8,003 nt of DNA from CBIFWW01 sp966186435 (lineage in GTDB: Bacteria; Pseudomonadota; Gammaproteobacteria; Enterobacterales; Enterobacteriaceae). Each line of letters begins with the position of its first letter. The stretch's first letter is position 1. Made by a program: the position numbers and the translations under genes. The stretch is from contig CBIFWW010000147.1 in assembly GCA_966186435.1 (NCBI GenBank), positions 1 through 8,003 on the forward strand. Direction: 5' to 3'. Positions 1 to 7,543 of this stretch are shown piece by piece. The notes beneath the pieces are model-generated. The model was not told the origin of the DNA. It saw only the letters and a list, made by a program, of their open reading frames with translations, and did not search any database.

Positions 1-147
1 GGATTAATATTATTATCTATTTTTTTATTTGGCTTTCTTTATCTTGAGTTCTTCCCTAAATATTGGTTCCTGTTAACTGTTATATCAGTAATTGTGCTTA
101 TCATTACACTTCCTAAGTTCACATCCAGATTTGATAAATACAAATAA
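1..147 (+). CDS. 3' end of a small membrane protein gene (partial, start off the window)
   Basis: The first frame is open from base 1 to a TAA at 145-147 and gives 48 residues. The visible part has two hydrophobic stretches (about residues 2-16 and 22-41), separated by a short segment with FFPKYW, and ends in a basic, polar tail (RFDKYK). This is what the last two membrane helices of a small inner-membrane protein look like. It ends 27 bp before hcp on the same strand, so the two may be co-transcribed. Small membrane proteins beside hcp genes are sometimes immunity or accessory proteins of type VI effectors, but nothing in these residues proves that. I do not recognise the family. Confidence 0.55.
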   Translation, partial: GLILLSIFLFGFLYLEFFPKYWFLLTVISVIVLIITLPKFTSRFDKYK

Positions 148-174
148 CAATCAACTTTTTAAAAGGAGTTTTAT

Positions 175-654
175 ATGTCTAATCCCGCTTATTTGTGGCT
201 GAATGATGAAAACGGTTCACCGATAGTTGGCCCATCACTCGTACTTGGTCGAGAAGGTGCTATAGAACTTAAATCATTCACGCACAACGTCAATATTCCT
301 GTAGATGGTAACACCGGCCGTCTAACAGGAACGCGCGTACATATGCCGATCATGTTTCAAAAAGAATTTGATCGGGTGACGCCTCTTTTATTTAGAGCAT
401 TAAGCATGGGGAAAACTCTAAAGTCAGCCACTTTTAGAATGTATCAATCCAATGAAGCAGGTTTAGAGTGCGAATATTTCAACATCGTTTTAGAGAACGT
501 AAAACTAACATCTATCACGCCTGACATGTATCCAGGAACAAGTACGGGAACACATCTTGAGACGGTGCTTTTACGTTATGAAAAAATCACCTGGAAGCAC
601 TGCGACGGTAATATTATTTTTACTGACTCTTGGAATGAACGGGCTACATACTGA
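175..654 (+). CDS. hcp: Hcp-family type VI secretion system tube protein
   Basis: A 159-residue protein of the Hcp family (COG3157 / T6SS_HCP), recognised from overall similarity. It has the N-terminal beta strand with AYLWL, the central segment with GTRVHMPIMFQKEFD and the LLFRALS helix, and the C-terminal strand with LRYEKITW followed by a short polar tail ending near DSWNE. Hcp forms hexameric rings that stack into the inner tube of the type VI system, and it is secreted and can carry effectors. The length is normal for a plain Hcp, and there is no C-terminal toxin extension. The start is fixed by AAGGAG at 163-168, six bases before the ATG. No other T6SS structural gene (TssB/C, VgrG, ClpV) is visible, so within this window it is an orphan hcp. 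It is preceded by a small membrane-protein gene and followed directly by a terminator, so it is probably the last gene of a short unit. The composition is AT-richer than the amine oxidase gene downstream, which fits an acquired islet. Confidence 0.93.
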   Translation: MSNPAYLWLNDENGSPIVGPSLVLGREGAIELKSFTHNVNIPVDGNTGRLTGTRVHMPIMFQKEFDRVTPLLFRALSMGKTLKSATFRMYQSNEAGLECEYFNIVLENVKLTSITPDMYPGTSTGTHLETVLLRYEKITWKHCDGNIIFTDSWNERATY

Positions 655-681
655 AAAAAGGGCGTGTTGCACGCCCTTTTC
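655..681 (+). terminator. Rho-independent terminator of hcp
   Basis: A perfect 7-bp stem, GGGCGTG (660-666) and CACGCCC (670-676), with a TTG loop is flanked by A5 on the left and TTTT on the right. It begins one base after the hcp stop codon. Because the A and T flanks also pair, it could work in both directions. Confidence 0.9.
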
Positions 682-842
682 CCGATCTACTGACAAATAA
701 CGTTTTGTGGGACTTTTTAGGTTCCAGTGGCCGGAGGTCACGAGCAATATATTTTCCAGCTGTAGTCCCATACACGTAACTGCACAGTTCTGATGACTAT
801 AAGATCCCCCTTTTTTGTGCCTGACTCACAACACCCTATTCC
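682..842. other. Gap between hcp and the tynA control region, nothing recognised
   Basis: No coding frame here has a credible start and ribosome binding site. The only structure I see is a 7-bp inverted repeat, TGGGACT (708-714) and AGTCCCA (764-770), with about 50 bases between the arms. That is too far apart to interpret as a terminator, and there is no sign of an insertion sequence or tRNA end. Confidence 0.4.
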
Positions 843-880
843 TGGCAAATCTGACAAAACGGCTGGCAGATGGAGGCAAA
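843..880 (+). promoter_or_regulatory. Two FeaR-like boxes in direct repeat upstream of tynA
   Basis: Box 1 is TGGCA (843-847), eight bases, then AAA (856-858). This matches the TGNCA-N8-AAA pattern that I recall for the AraC-type activator FeaR at E. coli tynA and feaB. Box 2 is TGGCA (864-868) with AAA at 878-880, so its spacer is nine bases. The two TGGCA elements lie 21 bp apart, two helical turns, as expected for an AraC-family dimer on direct repeats. They sit 117-138 bp before the tynA start. The assignment rests on motif and context alone. Confidence 0.45.
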
Positions 881-903
881 CTCCCGCCAGTGCAGATTGC
901 TAA

Positions 904-919
904 TGTGAGATGGGAAACA
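904..919 (+). promoter_or_regulatory. Possible CRP site upstream of tynA
   Basis: TGTGA (904-908), six bases, then AAACA (915-919) matches the CRP consensus TGTGA-N6-TCACA at 8 of 10 core positions, with AT-rich flanks on both sides. Catabolite control would be reasonable for an amine-degrading enzyme, but one degenerate half-site is weak evidence. Confidence 0.3.
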
Positions 920-932
920 AATTAAACCAGAT

Positions 933-975
933 ACCTCGGTGTTTACACCGGGATAAAAACATAACAAGCCGAGGT
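933..975 (+). promoter_or_regulatory. Mutually exclusive hairpins in the tynA leader, one covering the ribosome binding site
   Basis: Hairpin A is CGGTGT (937-942) and ACACCG (945-950), a perfect 6-bp inverted repeat with a two-base centre. Hairpin B is ACCTCGG (933-939) and CCGAGGT (969-975), a perfect 7-bp pairing whose right arm contains the GAGG (971-974) that acts as Shine-Dalgarno for the ATG at 981. A and B share bases 937-939 and cannot form together. Form B would hide the ribosome binding site. Alternatively, the 937-950 palindrome may simply be a DNA operator. No transcription start is known, so whether the leader contains both arms is an assumption. Confidence 0.3.
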
Positions 976-980
976 CTCCA

Positions 981-3419
981 ATGGGATATCCGTCAACGTT
1001 GAAAACCCGTAAAACCGCGCTGGCTTTTGCCGTCGCCCTGATGACCGCAGCCATCGCACCCGCTGCACTTGCCCATGGTGGCGAGGCCCATATGGTGCCG
1101 ATGGATAAAACCCTGCAAGCCTTTGGGGCTGATGTGCAGTGGGATGATTATGCCCAGCTTTATACCCTGACCAAAGACGGGGCCTATGTGAAGGTAAAAC
1201 CGGGTGCTAAATTTGCCATGGTTAACGGCCAGAAAGCGCCGCTGGATGTCCCGGTTACCATCAAAAACAATCAGGCTTATGTGTCGGATACTTTTATTAA
1301 TAACGTGTTCCAGTCCGGCCTTGATCAGACCTTCTAGGTGGAAAAGAAAGCCCACCCGCTGAATGCGTTAACCAATGACGAAATCACCGAAGCGGTGTCC
1401 ATCGTCAAGGCTGCCAAAGAGTTCCAGCCAAATACCCGCTTTACTGAAATCTCCCTCCATGAGCCGCCGAAAGACCAGGTTTGGGACTTTGTGCTGAGTG
1501 ACAAAGCCATTACTGCCCCGCGCCAGGCCAACGTGGTAATGATCCAGGACGGCCACGTGGTTGAATCTGTGGTGGATCTGGCGGAGAAAAAAGTGGCCTC
1601 CTGGACACCGATCAAAGGTGCCCACGGGATGGTGCTGATTGATGACTTCTCAACGGTGCAGGAAGTGATCAACGGCAGTAAAGAGTTTGCCGACGTGCTG
1701 AAGAAGCACGGCATACAGGACACCAGCAAGGTTATCACCACCCCACTGACGGTGGGTTACTTCGACGGTAAAGACGGCCTGAAACAAGACGACCGTCTGC
1801 TGAAAGTGGTGAGCAACCTGGACGTGGGCGACGGTAACTACTGGGCGCATCCGATTGAAAACCTGGTGGCGGTGGTGGATTTGCAGAAGAAGCAAATCGT
1901 CAAAATCGAAGATGGCCCGGTGGTCCCGGTGCCGATGAACCAGCGCCCGTTCGATGGCCGTGACCGCACGGCGCCGCAGGTCAAACCGCTGCAAATTATC
2001 GAGCCGGAAGGCAAAAACTACACCATCACCGGTGACACCATCCACTGGAACAACTGGGACTTCCACCTGCGTCTGGATTCCCGCGTTGGGCCGATCCTCT
2101 CTACCGTGACCTGGAACGACAACGGCACCAAACGTAAGGTGATGTATGAAGGCTCCCTGGGTGGGATGATCGTGCCTTATGGTGACCCGGATGTGGGCTG
2201 GTACTTTAAAGCTTATCTGGATGCCGGTGACTACGGTATGGGTACCCTCACCTCGCCAATCTCGAAGGGTAAAGACGCCCCGGATAATGCCGTGTTGCTG
2301 AATGAAACCATTGCTGATTACACCGGGAAACCGGTGACTATTCCACAGGCAGTGGCGATTTTCGAACGTTATGCCGGGCCGGAATTTAAGCACCAGGAGA
2401 TGGGCCAGCCGGACGTAAGCGCTCAGCGCCGCGAACTTGTGGTGCGCTGGATCAGTACCGTGGGTAACTATGATTACATCTTTGATTGGGTATTCCACGA
2501 TAACGGCACCATCGGTATTGATGCTGGCGCTACCGGGATCGAAGCCGTTAAAGGCGTGAAGTCAAAAATCATGCATGATGCCACCGCCAAAGACGATACC
2601 CGCTATGGCACCTTGATCGACCATAATATTGTCGGCACTACCCACCAACACATCTATAACTTCCGCCTGGATATAGACGTGGATGGCGCGGGTAACAGCC
2701 TGACGGCGATGGACCCAACGGTGAAACCAAATATCGCTGGTGGCCCGCGTTCCAGTACCATGCAGATTGACCAGCACGGGATTGCCACCGAGCAGGAAGC
2801 GGCTCAGAAATTCGACCCGGGTACCATTCGCCTGATCAGCAACCCGAATAAAGAAAACGCCATGGGTAACCCTATCTCCTACCAGATTATCCCTTATGCT
2901 GGCGGCACCCACCTGGTGGCCTCCGGGGCTAACTTTGCCAAGGACGAATGGATTTATCATCGTCTGAGCTTTATGGATAAGCAGCTGTGGGTAATCCGCT
3001 ATAACCCGGATGAACGCTATCCGGAAGGCAAATACCCGAACCGTTCTGCCCACGACACCGGGTTAGGCCAGTACACCAAAGATAATCAGAGCCTGGATAA
3101 TCAGGACCTGGTGGTGTGGATCACCACCGGTACCACTCACGTGGCCCGTGCCGAAGAGTGGCCAATCATGCCAACCGAGTGGGTTCACGCTTTGCTGAAG
3201 CCGTGGAACTACTTTAATGAAACCCCGTCGATTAATCTGGCGGGCAAAAAAGGCGACTACGTGCAGAAGGACAGCGGCACCCCGATGTCCCCGATGTTCG
3301 CGGCTCTCCCTTCGGCGGCCCCGGGGGGTGACGGCGCTTCGGCACCGGCCGCCGCACCAGCGGCTACAGGTAGCGAAGCTACCCCTGCACCAGCCGACGC
3401 ACCGGCCACTCAGCAGTAA
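981..3419 (+). pseudogene. tynA: Primary-amine oxidase (copper/TPQ), interrupted by one in-frame amber codon
   Basis: TynA is a periplasmic homodimeric quinoprotein that oxidises phenylethylamine, tyramine and similar amines to aldehydes, releasing ammonia and hydrogen peroxide. The frame starts with a signal peptide (KTRK, then an Ala-rich core ending ALA before HGGEAH) and follows E. coli TynA as I remember it. It is broken by TAG at 1335-1337, between SGLDQTF and VEKKAHPLNAL, where E. coli and Klebsiella have Gln. CAG to TAG is one transition. The frame then stays open to TAA at 3417-3419. Counting the amber codon as a residue, the protein has 812 residues. Catalytic Asp is at 414 (YLDAGDYGMG), the TPQ-forming Tyr at 497 (GNYDY), and copper His at 555, 557 (THQHIYNF) and 720 (TTHVARAEEW), so the active site is intact. 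The C-terminal 50 or so residues are an Ala/Pro-rich tail absent from E. coli TynA (757 residues). Without readthrough the product is a 118-residue N-terminal fragment. The GTG at 1338 has no Shine-Dalgarno, and a protein started there would lack the signal peptide. An amber suppressor tRNA or a sequencing error could still mean a working gene. Confidence 0.9.
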
Positions 3420-3438
3420 ATGTGACTGGCACCATCAC

Positions 3439-3466
3439 GCCGCAGCCCTTGGGTTGCGGCTTTTTT
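3439..3466 (+). terminator. Rho-independent terminator of tynA
   Basis: The stem GCCGCA (3439-3444) and TGCGGC (3455-3460), with further G/C pairing inside (GCCC with GGGT), is followed directly by T6. It lies 20 bp after the tynA stop codon. Confidence 0.92.
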
Positions 3467-3599
3467 ATGAGTTGAAAACAAGGCTGTTTTCTTAATTAAC
3501 CGCAGGCGGGTTTATTGATTGGTGGGATCCGGTAGCCTGTGGGTTGCTCAACTGATTGTGGGCAAAGGGCAATTCACTCGTGATCAAAAGGAATTTGTG

Positions 3600-3887
3600 A
3601 TGAGGAAATACGTGGTATTTGTAAACCCGGCCAATGGCCAACCCAAGGTTTATACCCAGGATTGTGTAACCCGCACATTGGTTAAAGATTTAAAACGCCA
3701 GGGCTACCGCAAGCACAACATCGTGGTAGCGGCCAATACCAAACAGCAAGCCATCGATAAAATCAGAGATTTTGATGCCGACTATAGCACCGGGTTGAGC
3801 GAGTTTACCGGGAGTTTACTTTTTTATTGCTTAGTTATGATTATAATAATGGTGGCATCTTACCATATGGCTCAACGCTATTTTTAA
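3600..3887 (+). CDS. Unrecognised 95-residue protein with one C-terminal membrane segment
   Basis: The start is the ATG at 3600, chosen because AAAAGGA lies at 3586-3592 with seven bases before the ATG. The frame also extends upstream to a TTG at 3519, but nothing supports that start. The first 65 or so residues are polar and basic, beginning MRKYVVFVNP, with alternating strand-like and helix-like stretches (VVFV, NIVVAANTKQQAIDKI) that suggest a small folded domain. About residues 70-89 are strongly hydrophobic (FYCLVMIIIMVASY), followed by HMAQRYF, so it is probably tail-anchored in the inner membrane with the soluble part cytoplasmic. It has its own ribosome binding site and stands alone between the tynA terminator and the converging microcin operon. 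I do not recognise the family. Its size and single helix would allow an immunity role for the microcin, but its distance from the precursor and opposite strand argue against that. Confidence 0.7.
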   Translation: MRKYVVFVNPANGQPKVYTQDCVTRTLVKDLKRQGYRKHNIVVAANTKQQAIDKIRDFDADYSTGLSEFTGSLLFYCLVMIIIMVASYHMAQRYF

Positions 3888-4004
3888 GTGAGCACTGAAT
3901 TTGCGCAGACCCCGGCAGAGCTGGTGTTGATGGTAGGTAGGAGCACTATTTCCCTGACTTAAAAAAGAAATTAAATACCGCACCTCTCGTACTCTGAATA
4001 GGCT

Positions 4005-4053
4005 AATTGGCAAAGGGATGAATATTCCACCGGATTGCCAATTGCTATTTTTT
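4005..4053 (+). terminator. Possible weak terminator of the 95-residue protein gene
   Basis: A perfect 9-bp inverted repeat, AATTGGCAA (4005-4013) and TTGCCAATT (4035-4043), has a 21-base loop. Four bases later comes a run of T (4048-4053). The long loop and the offset T run make this a poor intrinsic terminator, but it is the only hairpin in the 3888-4139 gap, where I see no credible gene. Confidence 0.35.
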
Positions 4054-4139
4054 GCAAACAGTAAGCCAGGCTAAATGTCAATCACTGGCAACTTCCTACG
4101 ACATTAGTAATAGCGATTTAATTACACTCAATTAAGAAC

Positions 4140-4164
4140 GGCATGCCCTAATCCCGGGCATGCC
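4140..4164 (-). terminator. Hairpin terminator at the end of the microcin export operon
   Basis: A perfect 9-bp stem, GGCATGCCC (4140-4148) and GGGCATGCC (4156-4164), has a 7-base loop. It starts 8 bp after the TAG stop of the ABC transporter gene on the minus strand. The T tract beyond it (read GTTCTTAATT) is weak, so termination may be incomplete or the hairpin may mainly protect the 3' end. Confidence 0.7.
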
Positions 4165-4172
4165 ATATGGGG

Positions 4173-6269
4173 CTATATTTGGATAATACGATCGGCGGTA
4201 TTAATGGTGCTTTCCCGGTGAGCAATAATGACCCGGGTAATATTCAGCTTTTTAATTGCCTGATTCACATACCCCTCGCTTTCGGCATCCAGGGCGCTGG
4301 TGGCTTCATCCATAAATAAAATCCCCGGCTTACGGTACAGCGCGCGGGCAATAAACAGCCGTTGCTTCTGACCACCTGATAGCCCCTCCCCTAATTCCCC
4401 AATCAGCGTGTCATAACCCATTGGCAACCCGAGAATGACCTCATGGATAAAGCTTGCCTCGGCGCATTGCTTCATCCATGCCTCGTCCATTGCGGCAGCA
4501 AACCCGCAGATATTCTCCCGAATAGAGCCTGAGAACAGGCGGTCATCCTGCATCACACAGGCAATCTTTTTATGATAATTATTGATGCCCAACTGGTGGA
4601 TATCAGCCCCGTCAGCAAAGATTTTACCCGCTTCGGGTTCAAACAAGCCGCACAATACCTTCATCAGGGTAGTTTTCCCTGCTCCCGATGGGCCAGTGAT
4701 GGCCACGCTCTCACCCGGCGCAATGGACAGGGACAGTGAATAAAAGACCGGACTGGATTGGCTGTCATAACGGTAGCCTAAATCCACCACATCCAGCGCA
4801 ACAGGTTGGATTGGCGTGGTAAAAACCATATCAGGTTTGCGGTCAACCTCTTCATGCAGCGCGATATCCGAAATACGCTCATTGTGAAGGCTCATCATCC
4901 GCAGCTGTAACAGGAAATTAGTCAATGAGGCCGCGCGCTCAGAAAACTGGCTACGGAAGGCACCAAAGGCCACAAACATCCCTAAGGTCATTTGATTATC
5001 GATTACCAGGCTGGTGCCTAACCACAAAATAACCACTTGCTCGCTGGCGGTGATGAACGTGTTGATCCCGCCAAATAGCAAATCCAGTTTAGTGACTTTA
5101 ATCCCGGAGTTAATGGCATCCACTTTAAGATTCAGCCAGTTAGTTCCACGGCGCTCTGCCATCCCCTGAATAATCAGTGTGCCGATGCCGTAAAGAGACT
5201 CCATAAAGTAGGAGCTGGCGCGGGCTTCTCTGACCAGAACCTCTTCAGATAGTTGGCGATAATAGTTATAGGTAATCAGGCGAATGGCGATATAGACAGC
5301 GGTAAACCCCACCACCACAAAGGTTAGCGAACCGCCGTAAAGCACCATCATAATAAGCACCCCCACCACCATAATGGCGTCCATGGTGGCCCCTACCATA
5401 CTGCTGGTGAAGGTTTCACGCAGGGTATCCAGCGAACCAAAGCGCGACTGAATATCCCCCAGTTTGCGTTTTTCAAAAAAGCTCAGCGGTAGCTTAAGTA
5501 AATGGTTAAATAACCCTGACTGCCACTGAATGTCGACCAGGGTTTCCATCACCAGGTTTGTCCAGGCACGGATAATACCTGTAGCCGCCTGGAGCAAGAT
5601 AAAAAACATTAAACCAATACAAATTAAGGTTAACAGGCCCCGATCTCCTGCCGGAATCGCGTGATCCATCACCAGTTGCGTCCCTATCGGCAGCACCAGG
5701 TTAATCATTTCAATCACGACAGAAAGGCAGAATATTTTGGCGAGGGTCGATTTTATACCGAAGATACTGCCCACCAGGGAGCGGAAGTGGAGCCGCCGCT
5801 GCACAGTTTGCGGGACAAACTCACTGCCTGGCCACAACTCCATGGCGACGCCGGTGAAGTATTGCGACATTTCCTCCATCCCGACAGTACGGCGGCCCCT
5901 GGCAGGGTCATGCAATACAAACTTATTGCGTTTAACCTGAACCAGCACCACAAAATGGTTAAAATCCCAATGCAGCATGCACGGTGTCTTTAACGCACTT
6001 AATTCATGTAAATCCAGTGATAAGGGGCGGGAAACCATCCCCATTTGCTCCGCGATACCATTAATGCTCTCAAGGGTGGCCCCTCGGGATGAAAGATTAA
6101 ATTGACGACGTAACGAGAGCAGATCAATGTTTTTGCCATAGCGCCCGCAGATCATCGCCAGACACGCCAGGCCACATTCTGAGGATTCGGTCTGATGGAT
6201 AACCGGCACCCGGCGACGCCACTTCATATCCAGTTGGCTCACCAACTGTTTAAACCGCCCGTTACTCAT
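4173..6269 (-). CDS. cvaB: Microcin-processing ABC transporter with C39 peptidase domain (CvaB/MchF type)
   Basis: This protein removes the leader of a double-glycine microcin precursor and exports the peptide with an HlyD-type adaptor and TolC. It has 698 residues, which as I recall is the length of CvaB. The N-terminal C39 peptidase covers about residues 20-145, with oxyanion Gln26, catalytic Cys32 (ESSECGLACL), His105 (DFNHFVVLV) and Asp121 (LHDPARG), all at the positions expected for CvaB. The membrane domain runs from about 170 to 450, with the first helices near 176-200 and 211-233. The nucleotide-binding domain has Walker A GPSGAGKTT at 526-534, the signature LSGGQKQR at 630-637, Walker B ending ILFMDEATSALD with Asp654 and Glu655, and the switch His684 (IIAHRE). 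Every catalytic element is present, so both cleavage and transport should work. The ATG lies inside the last codons of the adaptor gene (8-bp overlap), so translation is probably coupled. Its substrate is very likely the precursor at 7665-7898. I use the symbol for the family and do not claim orthology to the ColV plasmid gene. Confidence 0.95.
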   Translation of the reverse strand: MSNGRFKQLVSQLDMKWRRRVPVIHQTESSECGLACLAMICGRYGKNIDLLSLRRQFNLSSRGATLESINGIAEQMGMVSRPLSLDLHELSALKTPCMLHWDFNHFVVLVQVKRNKFVLHDPARGRRTVGMEEMSQYFTGVAMELWPGSEFVPQTVQRRLHFRSLVGSIFGIKSTLAKIFCLSVVIEMINLVLPIGTQLVMDHAIPAGDRGLLTLICIGLMFFILLQAATGIIRAWTNLVMETLVDIQWQSGLFNHLLKLPLSFFEKRKLGDIQSRFGSLDTLRETFTSSMVGATMDAIMVVGVLIMMVLYGGSLTFVVVGFTAVYIAIRLITYNYYRQLSEEVLVREARASSYFMESLYGIGTLIIQGMAERRGTNWLNLKVDAINSGIKVTKLDLLFGGINTFITASEQVVILWLGTSLVIDNQMTLGMFVAFGAFRSQFSERAASLTNFLLQLRMMSLHNERISDIALHEEVDRKPDMVFTTPIQPVALDVVDLGYRYDSQSSPVFYSLSLSIAPGESVAITGPSGAGKTTLMKVLCGLFEPEAGKIFADGADIHQLGINNYHKKIACVMQDDRLFSGSIRENICGFAAAMDEAWMKQCAEASFIHEVILGLPMGYDTLIGELGEGLSGGQKQRLFIARALYRKPGILFMDEATSALDAESEGYVNQAIKKLNITRVIIAHRESTINTADRIIQI

Positions 6270-7536
6270 TTACCGCTCCTGTAGCGCTGTGCTTCATGTC
6301 ATAGAATGGTGAAATCATCCATTGGTAAATTTTTCGTTTTTCCAGAAACAACGTGCTTTGGGCTTTCATTCCATTTTCTAACGGAAGGGATTTTCCCTCA
6401 TATTCAATCAGGTTTTTTTCGGGTTTAATCATGACCTTATACATCGGCGTCCCGGCTTCCAGCGTGTTTTTAGGGGAACCCTGGTAAGTCAGCATCTCTT
6501 GTGACGAAGCTGGTGTTTTAGAAATAGAGGTTATCCTGGCAGCAAACTGGCCAAATTTTTCCGAGGGGAAGGCTTCGTAACGAATATTGACCTTGTCGCC
6601 TATTGCGACAAAAGGTATTGCGTCATTGGGCACCCAAATCACCAGATAGTGGCTTTCAATATCCACCGGGACGACTTGAAGCAGACTGTCCCCGGGATTG
6701 ACCATCTGGCCCAGGGTGAGGCTCATGGAATCAATTTTGCCGTCTGACTGGGCGCGGATGATGATCTCTCCTCCGGCATCGGCATTGATTTTTTCTTTCT
6801 GCAACTCGAACCGTTGCAGCGCCATTTGGTAGATTCGGTTATCAAACTCCGCAGCCTGAATTTTAATCTGGCTTTCCAGATTGGTGATTTGCAGAGCATT
6901 TTGCTCGTTCTGCCCGGTCAGGCTTAATAGATTGTTTTGCTGCTGGTAATAGAGTGCCACCTGGTTGGTTAACTGGTCTTTGTTAATCAGCCCCTGAGTC
7001 TGGTAGTTTTTATAATTATCCATGGTATCTTTCATTATCTTGATGCCTTCTTCCGCCCGTTTAATGATTCTCTCTGAGCGGGTAAAAGCATCACGATATT
7101 GATTGCGCTGTTGTTCCAGGGTGGTTAGCGTGACCCGTTTACTTTCTTCCAGACGCTCGGTCATGCTGGCCACGTGCTCCAATTGGCTTTCAATATCTTT
7201 ACGCTGGTTATCACTAACTACACCATTGCGGGTGCTTTTACTGACATCTATCTGATAAATAGGATCGCCTTTGCGCAGAATCTGCCCTTCCTGGGCAAAC
7301 TGCTTCACGACGTAACCCTGTACCCCGGAGTAGATATTAACCGCACGTGGCCAGGTAGTGACTTCACCACTCACATTGACTCGGCGCGTATAGTCGCCAA
7401 AAATCACAAAGCTTAAGAACACTATGGTAAATAGCGAACAGCCTGACAGCGTCATCCAAAGGGGAATACCCGGTAACAAAATGGCGCGCCCACGCCATTT
7501 TACGCCTCTGCGTTCAATCGCTTCCTGACGAAACAA
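6262..7536 (-). CDS. cvaA: HlyD-family membrane fusion protein of a microcin exporter (CvaA/MchE type)
   Basis: This 424-residue periplasmic adaptor links the inner-membrane ABC transporter to TolC. It has a short basic cytoplasmic N-terminus, one membrane helix (about 26-46), a first lipoyl-like half (VNVSGEVTTWPRAVNIYSG, about 54-100), a long Gln-rich coiled coil (about 105-260, including GLINKDQLTNQVALYYQQQ), a second lipoyl half (GEIIIRAQSDGKIDSMSL), and a C-terminal beta-barrel region with VWVPNDA-like and VNIRYEAFP stretches. The whole protein, down to the ending SPFYDMKHSATG, reads like CvaA/MchE as I remember them. The start codon is TTG (7536-7534), supported by AAAGGAA at 7550-7544 with seven bases between, and by MFRQ at the same place as in CvaA. 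It overlaps the ABC gene by 8 bp and lies 128 bp downstream of the precursor, separated by a terminator. A possible -10 (TATGAT, 7597-7592) lies at the foot of that terminator but has no good -35. Confidence 0.95.
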   Translation of the reverse strand: MFRQEAIERRGVKWRGRAILLPGIPLWMTLSGCSLFTIVFLSFVIFGDYTRRVNVSGEVTTWPRAVNIYSGVQGYVVKQFAQEGQILRKGDPIYQIDVSKSTRNGVVSDNQRKDIESQLEHVASMTERLEESKRVTLTTLEQQRNQYRDAFTRSERIIKRAEEGIKIMKDTMDNYKNYQTQGLINKDQLTNQVALYYQQQNNLLSLTGQNEQNALQITNLESQIKIQAAEFDNRIYQMALQRFELQKEKINADAGGEIIIRAQSDGKIDSMSLTLGQMVNPGDSLLQVVPVDIESHYLVIWVPNDAIPFVAIGDKVNIRYEAFPSEKFGQFAARITSISKTPASSQEMLTYQGSPKNTLEAGTPMYKVMIKPEKNLIEYEGKSLPLENGMKAQSTLFLEKRKIYQWMISPFYDMKHSATGAVNE

Positions 7537-7543
7537 AATAGAG

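Noticed and set aside
708..770. Inverted repeat TGGGACT / AGTCCCA as ends of a small mobile element
   Set aside because: The arms are only 7 bp, with no flanking target duplication and nothing coding between them.
1368..3053. Long open frames on the minus strand opposite tynA (for example 1650-2498 and 2562-3053)
   Set aside because: They are antisense shadows of a GC-rich gene with strong codon bias. They are rich in His, Arg and Val and have no ribosome binding sites or recognisable domains.
1338..3419. Separate gene starting with GTG at 1338, directly after the amber codon
   Set aside because: It has no Shine-Dalgarno and no signal peptide, and its sequence continues the TynA alignment without a gap. 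It is the downstream part of a broken tynA.
3519..3599. Longer version of the 95-residue protein starting at TTG 3519
   Set aside because: There is no ribosome binding site before 3519, whereas AAAAGGA sits at the right distance before ATG 3600, and the extra residues do not look like part of the domain.
3888..3962. 24-codon frame starting with GTG directly after the 95-residue protein gene
   Set aside because: The residues look somewhat protein-like, but the frame is very short, begins with GTG without a usable Shine-Dalgarno and resembles nothing I know. It may be a gene remnant, but I cannot support it.
3831..4013. 60-residue minus-strand frame overlapping the end of the 95-residue protein gene, considered as an immunity gene
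   Set aside because: It has no ribosome binding site and no clear membrane helix, and its His- and Tyr-rich end is just the complement of the overlapping gene.
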